Assembly (NCBI GenBank): GCA_033398695.1
Contig: CM065811.1
Location: 116,607,501-116,671,500 of the forward strand
DNA length: 64,000 nucleotides
DNA from: Orobanche coerulescens
Taxonomy: Eukaryota; Streptophyta; Magnoliopsida; Lamiales; Orobanchaceae
Direction: 5' to 3'
Of the stretch, positions 1 to 10,505 are shown in pieces. The position numbers were made by a program, and so were the translations under genes. Each line of letters starts with the position of its first letter. Positions within the stretch are counted from its first letter, which is position 1. The notes under the pieces were generated by a model, which saw only the letters and a list, made by a program, of their open reading frames with translations, was not told where the DNA came from and ran no database searches.

Positions 1-1532
1 CCGAAGGTCTTTGGATAAGATTTTGCCAAGGGACATTTGGGTCATGGAATTCTGGTCTGGAGCCTGAAATTCTAAAGCTTTGGGATTGAGGTGCTAGCTT
101 GTTCAATTCGGCAATGAGCATCGCCTCGAGCCTCAAATTCCCTTTCTGTTGCGGTCTTATTCTCCTTGCAGCCTTCTCGTGCCTCTTCCCCTTTTTTGGC
201 TTCATCAAGACTTTGCAGGATTTCAAGAGCGGCGTCTGTTTGGTCTCGATGTCGTTTTATTCTTTCAACAAGGGACGAAAGAGTCTCGCGACATCTCTTG
301 AATGCTTTTGTCGTGCGCACGCAGCTTGAGAGTCGTTCTCAATCATTGCACAAAGCGGTCTTGGCTTCACAATTCTTATCTTTGAAGCTTCCTCCTTCAA
401 AGCTTTCTCTTGTTTATCTTCCATGATCTTCAAGGCTTGCTTGAAAACTTCCGCGTAAGGATGAATGCGTCGACAACTCGAGATACTTCGTGTTGAAGAG
501 TGGTCATTTCTTCTACGGCAGAGGTGTGCATCCAATTCCCGCCTTTTCAACAAGATAAAGCGTTTCGCGTCTTGATAAATACATCAAGGCCAAGAGCTCG
601 CAGCGCTCTTTACGTGCGGCAGAGATAGGAGAGTCAGCCGGGCGAAGTCTTGATGCAGTTCAACCTCCTTACGTTCACGGATGGACGTGAAGTAAGTTGG
701 ACATCCTCGTGTTCGTTACCGTCCTCGGATTCCAAGGTTGCGGGCGGGAGTAGCTTCTTGTGGTACGGCGACAGTTGGTTGAAGCATCCTGTGGCGAAGG
801 TTCTTCGGCAGATGCGGATGCAGGAGGGACCGAATCCTCCTGTTGGGCCGGGCAGAATGGCTTTTCGGTCGCAACAGGCTCGGGTGCCTGTTCCAAAATT
901 TCTTGATCTTCCTCGACTGGAGGGACTGATTCCTCCTGGTCGGGAATGTTCTCCGGCTGTGGCGAAGGTGGATTGGCTTGGTTAGAAGGTCCTTCGTCTT
1001 TTCTGGATGGAGAGGCGGCTCGGGCTTCAGCCTCTTCACGGCTCATTCTCAGACCTGCTTGAAGAGCATCGTCGTCATCGTCTGAGTCATGATCGTCGTC
1101 AGCTTTTGGATTTATGGGAGAGTCCTCTGACTTCTTCTTTCCTTTTCTTCTTGCGTCGGATTTGTGCAGCAGGTGGCTTTCAATGAGATCTTTGCAAGAG
1201 GCGTTGTCCCATCGTAGCAGGGCCTCAATTTCAGTTGAGTCTGTTACTTCGGAGACGAACCGCTCTTCGTGGCTCCATTCGCTCCAGTTGTACAGTGTGT
1301 CGTACGGAGCTAGCCTATAGCCTTTCCATTGCAGGAATCTTTCGTACGCTTGTTCAATTTGAACCGAAAGAAGTGTTTGATTTATGATTGAGTCAGGGGA
1401 GGGACTTCGAATCACGTCTGGAGACGCTGTTTCGAGGGATTCCGGTACAGGTATGGGATCCTGCACGGAAGATCGACTCCTTGCAGGGGATGGTGCCCCG
1501 AAGGAAATTGGATCCTGCACGGGTGTGGAATC
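1..1532 (-). pseudogene. Sirevirus-1 accessory ORF, distal half
   Basis: This is the downstream half of the ORF that begins at 11674 and was cut by the Athila-like insertion. The frame from about 1530 to 675 encodes a Pro/Ser-rich stretch, a short folded-looking segment (tryptophan-rich, about 1390-1230), an Asp run (about 1095-1065) and a Glu/Pro-rich tail. After the stop at 675, two other frames (553-257 and 320-72) give Lys/Glu/Arg-rich, probably coiled-coil protein, so at least two frameshifts have occurred. Accessory ORFs of sireviruses are often called env-like because of their position, and coiled coils are common in them. I see no membrane segment here. The function is unknown, and the piece is certainly not expressed as one protein. 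Confidence 0.65.
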
Positions 1533-2830
1533 TGTTAGGCGTATTTTTATACGCTTATTCATCATTATTTTGTAGTATTTTGGAGTGTGAAATCATCTAA
1601 ATGAGCTTTTAATGCCTTAATTTTGCATGATTGACAGGAAATTGAAGTCCGGAAGCTTAAACGATGCAAAACGGGCGAAAACGGCAAAACTGGACTATGA
1701 TCCGCGGACAAGGAAGCCGAGCCGCAAAGGAAGACACCACCGAAGGGGCGTAGTAGTCAGACTGTGCCGCGGCAGCCCATGTGAGCCGTGGCACGTAAGG
1801 ATTTAATTACGCCTGTGTATTCAGATTTTAGCGATGTGCCGCGGCACAAGATGTGAGCCGCGGCACACTTAGCGGGATTTATACGTCTCGCGGATTTTGG
1901 GCCGTTTCAAGCCGATTTTCAACCGATTAATATGGACGCGATTTGTGGAGGTCTGAGCTATAAATAGGGCTTAAGACCCTAATTTAATTATCGGGAATCA
2001 TTGAATCTAAACCTAAGAGAGCTTAAGCTTGGAGACAGAGAGGAGGAAAGCAGAGGAATTCAAGGGCGTAGGCGGAAGTCAAGAACGGAGGAATCCGAGC
2101 TTCATCTGCGTTGAATTTTATGCTTTCGTTTATTTATTACGTATTTTCACTTTTAGTATGTCGCTAAAGCCCTAATCTAGGTTTTGATGAAACCTTTATT
2201 TTGACGAATTGATTGAGATTATCCAATTTATTACCTTTTTATTGAGTTTTCCCAATTATGTTTAATGCTTGCAATTATCCGCCAATAGTTGTATTGATTT
2301 AATCATTCACTTGAATCGGGAGAGGAGATTTGGTGAGGAACTATTGGTGAGGACCGTTTTATTCGTGAGATAGGAATATACTCATAGGAACTACGTGGCC
2401 TTTAGGAGATTTCATGCTTTTCGCCTAGCGACGAGATAATTCACCTAGGGATAGAGTGCGTTAGTCGCCGTTAGATAAATCTATTGACCTCGGGAGAGGC
2501 GGTAGAATATATTAGCAATCTCCGCCTTCAATAAATTGGGAAAATTATTTATTACGGATGATCAAGATTAAATTCGGATAAATTAAGGTGGATTGAACTC
2601 TAGACTTATTTATCATTTGATTCCTTTTATTCAAGCTATCGCTTCTGTTTAGTCTTTTATTCATTCTTGTAGTTATTAATCCAAAACCCAACTTCGATTG
2701 TTCAAATAAAATTGGAATACGAAAACGCGTCGGTAGTTAGAGACTCAATCCTCGTGGGAACGATACTCTACTTATCACTTTATTACTTGTAAACGATGAC
2801 GTGCACTTGCGTGTAGGAAATATCGCAACA
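1533..2830 (+). repeat. 5' LTR of the Athila-like element
   Basis: The 1,298-bp LTR matches 9187-10500 nearly throughout and has TG...CA ends. A cluster of GTGCCGCGGCAC-type palindromes lies at about 1695-1870, followed by a TATA box at 1959-1967 (TATAAATAG), so this is U3 and the start of R. Compared with the 3' LTR, several palindromes are damaged here, for instance GCCGTGGC for GCCGCGGC, as expected from CpG decay, and there are scattered one-base indels. Confidence 0.92.
1959..1967 (+). promoter_or_regulatory. TATA box of the Athila-like 5' LTR
   Basis: TATAAATAG lies about 90 bp downstream of the palindrome cluster and is repeated at 9619-9627 in the 3' LTR. Transcription would start about 30 bp further on, giving the genomic RNA of the element. 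Assigned by consensus and position only. Confidence 0.6.
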
Positions 2831-2836
2831 AGTTTT

Positions 2837-2853
2837 TGGCGCCGTTGTCGGGA
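2837..2853 (+). other. Primer-binding site (tRNA-Asp type) of the Athila-like element
   Basis: TGGCGCCGTTGTCGGGA starts six bases after the 5' LTR. It is nearly the complement of the 3' end of plant tRNA-Asp, the usual Athila primer, with one substitution and one lost G. Confidence 0.8.
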
Positions 2854-3070
2854 TTGAAATTTCTCTAATATCGATTTAAGTATTTCCGTCTTAATTTGAA
2901 CGTTTTATTTTTGTTTATTTAATTTTGTTTATTCGCTTTTTCCTTTCAGACCTTTCGTTAGTGCATGAGAAGACTCGTAACGAAGGCCTACTACCTTTGG
3001 ACACCGAGCTCGAGCGCACTCTAAGAAGGAACAAAAAGGAGAAAAGAGAGTCGCAGCATTTACGGCCAAC

Positions 3071-4412
3071 ATGGCCGAGAATATTGAAATCCAAGGAGGA
3101 GACAACCAAGTGCGGCAAGTTCAACCGAACTCGCTCTTCGAGATTATGCCATGCCGCAAGTCAATGCAAATTTTTCGAATTCGGCGTCCCACCATCCAAG
3201 CTAATAACTTTGAGATCAAGCCCGCCATTATTCGGATGGTGCAAAGTAGCCCATTCTGTGGACTACCGAAGGACGATCCGAATGCCCACATTGCTTCTTT
3301 CCTTGAGATATGCGACACTTTCAAAACTAATGGTGTCACCGACGATGCCATCCGATTGAGGCTTTTCCCTTTTTCTTTGAGGGATAAAGCAAAATTCTGG
3401 TTGAATTCCTTACCGCCGGGGTCGATTACAAATTGGGAGAGGTTAGTGCAAGCCTTCCTTGCAAAATTTTTCCCACCAGCTAAGACGGCGCGGTTAAGAA
3501 ACGAGATAACCACTTTTGCTCAGTACGATATGGAATCGCTCCACGAGGCGTGGGAGCGATATAAAGAATTGCTACGAAGATGCCCTCATCACGGCATTCA
3601 TGATTGGCTTCAGCTGCATACGTTTTATGGTGGTTTGAGTGCTTCTACACGCACTTTAGTGGATGCAGCCTCCGGAGGAACATTCATGGGAAAATCTATG
3701 GCCGAGGCTCACGTACTTTTGGAAGATATGGCTGAAAACGCTTACCAATGGCCAGCAGAAAGATTGACACCGAAGAGGGTAATGGAAGTTTCGAGCAATG
3801 ATCCGATTTCCACCTTGTCAGCTCAAGTCGCCGCTTTGACACAACAGCCTCGAACTTTTCGCACGCACCAGCCCCTGCTACCATTGAGACATGTAATTGG
3901 TGTAACGGATCACACCCGAAAGTGCGGAGTGTAAATTTGGAAATCCGTCGAGCAAAATCGATGGAGCAGGATCAATTCGTAGGAAATGGGAATCGACCGA
4001 ATAACCCGTACTCCAATACTTATAATCCGGTGGCGCAATCATCCCAACTTTTCATGGAGAAACGGATGAACACACACACCAGCCCCTTTCGCCTTAATCA
4101 ACAAGCGGCCCCCTTCCGCTCCCAAAGTGTCTCTCGAGGAAGCGCTTGCAAAATTATGCAAATACGATTAAATTTATGACTCGGACTGAAGATACACTAA
4201 AAAATCATTCTGCTTCCATTCTGAATTTTGAGGTTCAGCTGGGCAAAATCGCTAATGTGTTGACATACTGTCCGGAGGGAGCATTGCCGAGTACCACAGA
4301 GACAAATCCTAGAGAGAGCCTAAACGCAATTAGCTTGAGAAGCGGGAGAGAGTTCTTGGATCAGCCCGAGCGGGTAAAGAGAAGAAGGTTATTAAGGAAG
4401 AGATGGATTTAA
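3071..4412 (+). pseudogene. Athila-like gag (capsid), frameshifted
   Basis: Gag forms the particle in which the element RNA is packaged and copied. The first frame (3071-3934) starts at an ATG and carries the retrotransposon gag domain: a PxFxGLPxDDPxxH motif near residue 57, an [13 protein letters not shown] motif near residue 100, then the W-rich LPPGSITxWxxL segment and a FFPxxKTxxLRxEI motif. This is the Athila form of the domain. Frame then changes at about 3925 and again at about 4150, and 4146-4412 gives the linker towards protease with an AISLRSGR motif typical of these polyproteins. No zinc knuckle is visible. The start at 3071 fits the upstream boundary of homology, but an upstream frame from 2925 is open too. 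Confidence 0.8.
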
Positions 4413-5060
4413 AGCCAGAGGAGTCGAAAGATTTGGAGCCGGATAACTCGAAGACATGTGTTCCCCCCGTTCCATTTCCACAAATACTACAGCAAAGAAG
4501 GGCGGACAAACAATTTTCCAAGTTTCTCGATGTGTTCAAAAAGCTTCACATAAATATTCCGTTCGCCGACGCATTGGAGCAGATGCCGAGTTATGTCAAG
4601 TTCATGAAAGAGATATTATCTAAGAAGAGAAAACTTGAAGAGTTTGAAACGGTTGCCTTGACAGAGGAGTGCAGTGCAATTCTTCAAAAGAAGCTCCCAC
4701 CTAAATTGAAAGATCCGGGAAGCTTTAACATACCGTGCACCATGGGGAATCTTTCGTTTGATAAGGCACTATGCGATCTTGGTGCAAGTATCAACCTCAT
4801 GCCTCTATCGATTTTTCAAAAGCTGAATATTGGGAAGCTAAGCCAACCACGCCTCATTACAATTGGACCGATCGATAAAGTATCCGAGGAGTGATCGAGG
4901 ATGTATTAGTTAAGGTTGACAAGTTCATCTTTCCACCGACTTCATCGTACTAGACATGGAGGAAGATGACAATATTCCGATCATCTTGGGACGACCATTT
5001 CTAGCGACGGCCGAACCCTTATAGACGTGGAAAAGGGAGAGCTAACTCGAGGGTCCAAGA
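4403..5060 (+). pseudogene. Athila-like aspartic protease, frameshifted
   Basis: The frame 4403-4894 begins with an acidic linker, then a segment PQxLxxRxxDKQFxKFxDxFKKLHINIPFxDAL common to Athila polyproteins, and reaches the active-site motif DLGASINLM at about 4765-4795. Athila-type proteases use DLG here where most retropepsins have DTG or DSG. The second conserved motif, ILGRPFLAT, lies in a shifted frame at about 4980-5005, so at least one indel separates the two. After about 5060 only traces of the linker can be read. The enzyme would cut Gag-Pol, but here there is no pol downstream. Confidence 0.78.
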
Positions 5061-5689
5061 CGAGGAAGTTACTTTTCAAGTATTCAAATCGCTCCCATGT
5101 CCCTAAGTGCTGATAAAGGATCACAAAGTGAGGGTGTGGATGTTTGTGAAAGAGGAAAGCATCGAAAAAATCGTCGTTGGGAAAATTGATTTTGTGTTAA
5201 ATGGCCCAAGTTTGAAGAAGGATGTAGAACTAGTGGCGTTTCGACCATGAAGAAAAATCTGCAGCTTGTGAGTTCGTTTGTGAAGGAGGAGAGTGAGCCA
5301 AAGCCAAGAGAAAAATTAGTCATGGAGAAACCGGTGTTTCGGAAGTTTCGAAGTCGAAACCTTTTCGAAAACTACATTTGATGACTGAACCGAAAGTCGA
5401 ACGGCTGATGACCAACGGTCATAATTTTAACCAAAATACAAACGGTTCGATGAACGGGGCGGAAGCCAAATGGAGTTTGCGAAAAGCGAACTAACGTTGT
5501 TCAATAGGTCCGGCTGAAGACTATAAACTTAGCGCTTCTCGGGAGGCAACCCGAGCTCGTAGCTGTAGTTTTTTTGCATTTCTTTATTTTTCTTGTATTC
5601 GTGATTTTTATTTTTCATCATTTTTGTGCTTCTATTTGCTTCTTCCTCTCGTTTTTAACGTCTGTTTTTCAAAATTCTGCGCAGGAAAG
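5061..5689 (+). other. Collapsed pol region of the Athila-like element
   Basis: Where about 3 kb of reverse transcriptase, RNase H and integrase would be expected there are about 600 bp with no such motifs in any frame. At 5538-5555 a perfect hairpin (ctcggg, loop aggcaa, cccgag) follows agcgctt; this motif normally marks the end of pol in Athila-type elements, so the deletion runs from just after protease to just before this point. A long pyrimidine-rich stretch (about 5575-5686) ends in a good splice acceptor, gcgcag/g, at 5685-5686. Confidence 0.6.
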
Positions 5690-5935
5690 TCCCAGGGGAG
5701 AAACTGGAGTATGAGCCGCGGCACAGTTATTGTGAGCCGCGGCACACATCGATCGCAATGGGAGGCAAAACCGACTGTACTTTGTGCCGCGGCACGGCAT
5801 AAATGAGCCGCGGCACACTCGAGTAATGAGCCGCGGCACACGGAATTTGAGCCGCGGCACACGACAAAACAAGACACAGGCAAAAGAAACTGTACCTTGT
5901 GCCGCGGCACACTAAGCGGAATCCGAAAGGCCAGG
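5690..5935 (+). repeat. Palindrome module (TGAGCCGCGGCACA / GTGCCGCGGCAC), internal copy
   Basis: Seven perfect copies of the core GCCGCGGCAC lie between about 5711 and 5911, each preceded by tga or tgt. The module opens with aaactggagtatgagccg and closes with gccgcggcacactaagcgg, the same opening and closing as the palindrome cluster in the LTRs (9340-9535). It is therefore a second, internal copy of an LTR module. Role unknown; see findings. Confidence 0.8.
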
Positions 5936-6066
5936 TAGCTTATAACATGCATTCGGCCGGCATTTATCAGGTACGTTTTCCTTCTCCTTGCCTACCCTCC
6001 CCAGCGCGACCGGCCGAAGAAATTCCTCCATCTTTTCCCTGCGATTTTTCTTGAAATCTCGAAAAG

Positions 6067-6592
6067 GTACGTTTCAATCTTGCGATTTTAGTTGCTTATG
6101 GTTTATATTTGGAAGTTGCGTATGTGTTTGATAAGTGGAATATGTTTCTTTCTCCTTCAAATAGTTTCGTGATTGTTAGAATATAACAGGGTAATTTCAT
6201 CGAATTTTCTTGATTAAATTGGAATATCAATGAGTTGATTGTGTTAAGTTGCTATTGATTGAATTGTCTTTCTATTTTTGGGGGTTGAATCGAGCTAGAA
6301 CTATGTTTATCCTTCAAGTAAACGTGCGCCCTCAAGGTATCTGATAAATTACCCGAATGAAAAGTTTTCTTTGAAAAAGCAACCGTTTTGAATCTTCGTG
6401 CAACGTTTACGTTTAGAATTTACAGCAAGCCCAATCCTTACATCCAAGTTAAATGTTTAAGTCCAAACTCATCTTTCTCTCTCGTATGCACTAGTGTCTT
6501 AAATTCGGAATTTCTGGTTTGATGTCTTTAGCCGCGCATATATCATCGTTATTATTTTTGCGTAAATAAACCCTCGTCTTTGTGCTTCTCAG
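6067..6592 (+). promoter_or_regulatory. Predicted leader intron upstream of the Athila-like accessory ORF
   Basis: A strong donor (AG/GTACGT, intron starting at 6067) follows a C/T-rich leader, and a strong acceptor (tttgtgcttctcag) ends at 6592, seven bases before the ATG at 6600. A second AG/GTACGT donor is at about 5970. The 526-bp intron is AT-rich. This arrangement looks like a host-gene 5' leader and would put the accessory ORF on its own spliced mRNA. Prediction from consensus only. Confidence 0.5.
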
Positions 6593-6599
6593 ATCGATT

Positions 6600-7920
6600 A
6601 TGGCGCGCACGAAGAAGCCGACCAAGCGTGCTAGGACCGAGTCATCCCCTACGCGAGGAGACCTCTCTGGTCGGGCCGAGGCGAGGGGCACCAATTTTCG
6701 GACCCCGAGATCCACAAGATATTCAACGAAAAGATCCGTCCGCGTCCACTTATTCCCGAGAGAGGTTTTACTCCGGCTCCTCAGACGGGGAGTTGCTCAT
6801 GATGATTGACGAGATGGGATGGGCTAGATTTACCGCACCTCCCGAGCCCAGTCATTTCGATCGTCCAGAGTTTTATGCCGCTCGCCAAGCACATCCGGCA
6901 GGCATTCGTTGCCATCTTTAGAGTCCCGACTCAGTCGACGTCCGAGGGGTCACGCTGATTTCTCCCCGACCGCTATTCGGAGGCTTTTTGGGTTTCCGCG
7001 GTGGACGAGACACCTATGACCGCGTGATGACCGCCTCACTAAGGAGGCCCCGCTTGAGACGATTGCAGACCCTGCATCGACCGGGAGCAGCGAGCACAGA
7101 GCTCATCTACTTTTCACTTCAGAGCTCGCGCCTCGGCGAGCCTCGGCTTTACTTTATTTGTGCCCGCATTGATCCCACCTCCCGATCCGCATGCTTTTCT
7201 CTCCCGCGCCGGATACTTTTGCTATCACCTCCGGCCGCGCTCGATGTGGCCCCCATTCTGGTCCGATCTATCTTCCGGAGTATCCAGGGGGCCAAGACGG
7301 GGTTGAAGCACCCTCCCTCATCTCGCGCCTTATGCCGGCAATGGGCCGACGTGGTCGGGCCGACGAGCCGATGCTTGCCCCACAGGCCCCGATCGACCAC
7401 CGCATCATATCGCACTTTGAGCAGTGGGGCGGAGCACCGGCACACGCTCGGGGGCGAGGATTTTTGCTTGAGGAGGCTCACGAGGGATCCCCCGAGCCAC
7501 TTTTGTTGACGCACGGAGAGGCCGGACCGCAGCCCGACAGAGCGAGGTTGGAGGAGCTGTTTGATGGGCTGCGGGAGGATATGAGGAGACAGAGAGAAGA
7601 GCATAGGGAGGAGCTGAGAGAGGAGTTGAGGAGAGAGAGAGATGAGATGAGGAGAGAGAGAGAGCTGGATGGATGCCTTGCGAGAGGAGCAGCGGGCGGC
7701 GCGGGAGAGTGTTGTTGCTGCCGCCAGAGCCGAGATGAGAGAGCAGGCCCACCGGGCCAGCCGACGAGCGGAGAGGCGTCTTGCTGCGAGGGAGGCTTAT
7801 CATCAGGAGCACCTCGCCGCATGGACGGCCCACATCATGCATCCCGACGGGCCATTTACTGCGCCCGCCCGGCCAGCCACACCACCCTCCTCACCGGACG
7901 ATGCCGGCACCAGCTCCTGA
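6600..7920 (+). pseudogene. Athila-like accessory ORF (ORF2, env position), decayed
   Basis: It starts at 6600 with MARTKKPTKRAR, a basic start common to ORF2 of Athila-type elements. Frame changes soon after: the next open piece (6580-6921 frame) gives an IPERGF segment, then MGWARF and RPEFYAARQA at about 6805-6895. These match the motif order of the domain called putative plant transposon protein (Gly-aromatic-x-Phe, then EFYxN/A). Further frames from about 7190 read a His/Pro-rich segment and then, from about 7540 to 7800, a long Arg/Glu repeat encoded by gagagagag, a probable coiled coil. Four or more frameshifts make it non-functional. No membrane helix is seen, so env-like describes only its place. 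Confidence 0.6.
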
Positions 7921-9186
7921 GCAGACTGGAGGGGAGTACTTGACCTTTACTTTTCTTGCATTTCATTTTTTGTCCATTGAGGTCAATGTACGTCCTAAGT
8001 TTGGGGGAGGGATTTACATTCAGTCTACATTAATTGCTGTACTCTATTTTCTTGTCAGACATTATATTTTGTTGCACTTTTCTTTTAGATAGCCTTGCTT
8101 GCCGTAGTTTTTTTCTTTATTCGTGAATTTTCGTGCTTCTATTTTGTGTGATCTCGATGTTACGACATCGTCTTTCTCTCAAGAAGCGGGCGAGTTCTAG
8201 TCGAGTTGTAGTCGATTATTTCGCTCGCTTAGTATTCAATTAGGTCCGAAATTTTTCGTGATTGTAGAGGTCTTGGCGGATAAGAGACGATACATACTTG
8301 TTTAAAATCCCCATTAATACGTTTGGCTACATTTTCCGGATAGTGAGTATTACTGTTTCTTTAGTCGTGTGGGCACTTAAATTGAGTTTAGAGTCGGCCG
8401 CTTTTCCTAAAAGTCGAGAGAATGCGTTCTATGAAGGGAAGTCTAGTAACCGGGGGTATTCGCGTGACCCGTTGTTTACTCTCGCGTAAAACGACGACCC
8501 CGATTAGACTAGTAATTTAGATATTTCACATGTGTCAATGATTGGAAGCCTAGTAACCGGGGGTATTCGCGTGACCATTGCTTACTCGCGTAAAACGGCA
8601 ACCTTGATTCGGACATGTGGAAATTTTGTATTCGAGTTGTTTCTCCGTATGTGGGAACTTAGTAACTAGAAGCATCCATGTGCCCCATGAGTGTCTTTTA
8701 CGTCAAACGGTTTCCGAATACATGAGAATGGAAGTTCCACCCTAGGATTATCCCGATGAAACATCCCGAGATCCTAACCTAGTGGTCGACTCGAATCAAA
8801 TTCTTGAGCATAGTTATATAAGGGGATACTGTCCGAGGTTTATTTGTTATAAGACTCGTAAAATTTGTGCCTTTAGGCGTGGAACAGGATGAACTAGTTT
8901 GGTTGTGTTGGCCTTTCATATTGACGGACGATTTGACTCATGTTTTGTTAATCTTTGAGCTGAAATTTTCTTCATGAACGAATGATTAGGACTGAACTTG
9001 ACTTCTTTGCGGAATCATTATTCTGAGTGCAGCTCGCTTTTATGACACTCGTATTATTTAGAGAGGATGGCAGGATAGTATTGATTAGGTTGAACACTAT
9101 GAGTTGCACGATGATTCACGACATTCTTTTATTGACTTTAATTCTTTTTGCTTGAGGACAAGCAAAGGCTTAAGTTTGGGGGTATT
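7921..9186 (+). other. Athila-like 3' noncoding region with two polypurine tracts
   Basis: No coding signal. A first purine tract (taagtttgggggagg, 7996-8011) lies soon after the accessory ORF; a second, taagtttggggg, at 9171-9182 directly precedes the 3' LTR and would prime plus-strand synthesis. A hairpin cttgaggacaag (9151-9162) just upstream is a known Athila signature. Degenerate tandem copies at about 8436-8725 are listed separately. Confidence 0.75.
8436..8725 (+). repeat. Three degenerate tandem copies, about 105 bp each
   Basis: The phrase ctagtaaccgggggtattcg, then gcgtgacc and a tcgcgtaaaacg segment, occurs at about 8442 and about 8549, and a weaker third copy (ttagtaactagaagcatcc, with ttacgtcaaacgg) at about 8660. 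Function unknown. Confidence 0.7.
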
Positions 9187-10500
9187 TGTTAGGCGTATTT
9201 TTATACGCTTATTCATCATTATTTTGTAGTATTTTCGAGTGTGAAATCATCTAAATGAGCTTTTAATGCCTTAATTTTGCATGATTGACAGGAAATTGAA
9301 GTCCGGAAGCTTAAACGATGCAAAACGGGCGAAAACGGCAAAACTGGACTATGAGCCGCGGCACAAGGAAGCTGAGCCGCGGCAAAGGAAGACACCAGTA
9401 GAAGAAGGGCGGTAGGTGTACTCGTGCGCGGCACGGCCCATGTGAGCCGCGGCACGAAGGATTTAATTACGCCTGTGTATTCAGATTTTAGCGATGTGCC
9501 GCGGCACGCACGAGTGAGCCGCGGCACACTTAGCGGGATTTATACGTCTGCGGATTTTGGGCGTTTGAAGCCGATTTTCAACCGATTAATATGGACGCGA
9601 TTTGTGGAGGTCTTGAGCTATAAATAGGGCTTAAGACCCTAATTTAATTATCGGGAATCATTGAATCTAAACCTAAGAGAGCTTAAGCTTGGAGACAGAG
9701 AAGAGGAGGAAAGCGAGAGGAATTCAAGGGCGAAGGCGGAAGTCAAGAACGGAGGAATCCGAGCTTCATCTGCGTTTGAATTTTATGCTTTCGTTTATTT
9801 ATTCTGTATTTTCACTTTTAGTATGTCGTGCTAAAGCCCTAATCTAGGGTTTTGATGAAACCTTTATTTTGACGAATTGATTGAGATTATCCAATTTATT
9901 ACCTTTTTATTGAGTTTTCCCAATTATGTTTAATGCTTGCAATTATCGGCCAATAGTTGTATTGATTTAATCATTCACTTGAATCGGGAGAGGAGATTTG
10001 GTGAGGAACTATTGGTGAGGACCGTTTATTCTGTGAGATAGGAATATACTCATAGGAACTACGTGGCCTTTAGGAGATTTCATGCTTTTCGCCTAGCGAC
10101 GAGATAATTCACCTAGGGATAGAGTGCGTTAGTCGCCGTTAGATAAATCTATTGACCTCGGGAGAGGCGGTAGAATATATTAGCAATCTCCGCCTTCAAT
10201 AAATTGGGAAAATTATTTATTACGGATGATCAAGATTAAATTTGGATAAATTAAGGTGGATTCAGAACTCTAGACTTATTTATCATTTGATTCCTTTTAT
10301 TCAAGCTATCGCTTTCTGTTTAGTCTTTTATTCATTCTTGTAGTTATTAATCCAAAAACCCAACTTCGATTGTTCAAATAAAATTGGAATACGAAAACGT
10401 CGGTAGTTAGAGACTCAATCCTCGTGGGAACGATACTCTACTTATCACTTTATTACTTGTAAACGATGACGTGCACTTGCGTGTAGGAAATATCGCAACA
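9187..10500 (+). repeat. 3' LTR of the Athila-like element
   Basis: 1,314 bp, same termini as the 5' LTR, followed by the target duplication gaatc (10501-10505). The palindrome cluster at about 9351-9528 is better preserved than in the 5' LTR, and the TATA box is at 9619-9627. Differences from the 5' LTR are mostly one-base indels. Confidence 0.92.
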
Positions 10501-10505
10501 GAATC

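Larger units (their letters stand above)
1533..10500 (+). mobile_element. Athila-like Ty3/gypsy element, non-autonomous (gag-protease plus accessory ORF, no pol)
   Basis: Two LTRs (1533-2830 and 9187-10500) begin tgttaggcg and end cgcaaca, with gaatc on both outer sides (1528-1532 and 10501-10505). Inside are an Asp-tRNA-type primer site, an Athila-type gag, a protease with the DLGAS active-site form and an ILGRPF motif, then no reverse transcriptase, RNase H or integrase. Next come a hairpin, a palindrome-rich module, a decayed accessory ORF and a long 3' noncoding tract ending in the polypurine tract. The tail signature (hairpin cttgaggacaag, then taagtttggggg) is typical of Athila elements. 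At about 9.0 kb it would need pol from a relative. It is inserted in plus orientation into the minus-strand Sirevirus-1 accessory ORF. Confidence 0.88.

Noticed and set aside
675..1565. A host gene with an acidic domain
   Set aside because: Its first codons lie in the Athila-like LTR, and the rest continues the Sirevirus-1 accessory ORF across the insertion.
5711..5911. Palindrome array as a CRISPR, integron or origin-type iteron array
   Set aside because: Spacing is irregular, the same module sits in the LTRs of the same element, and nothing bacterial is nearby.
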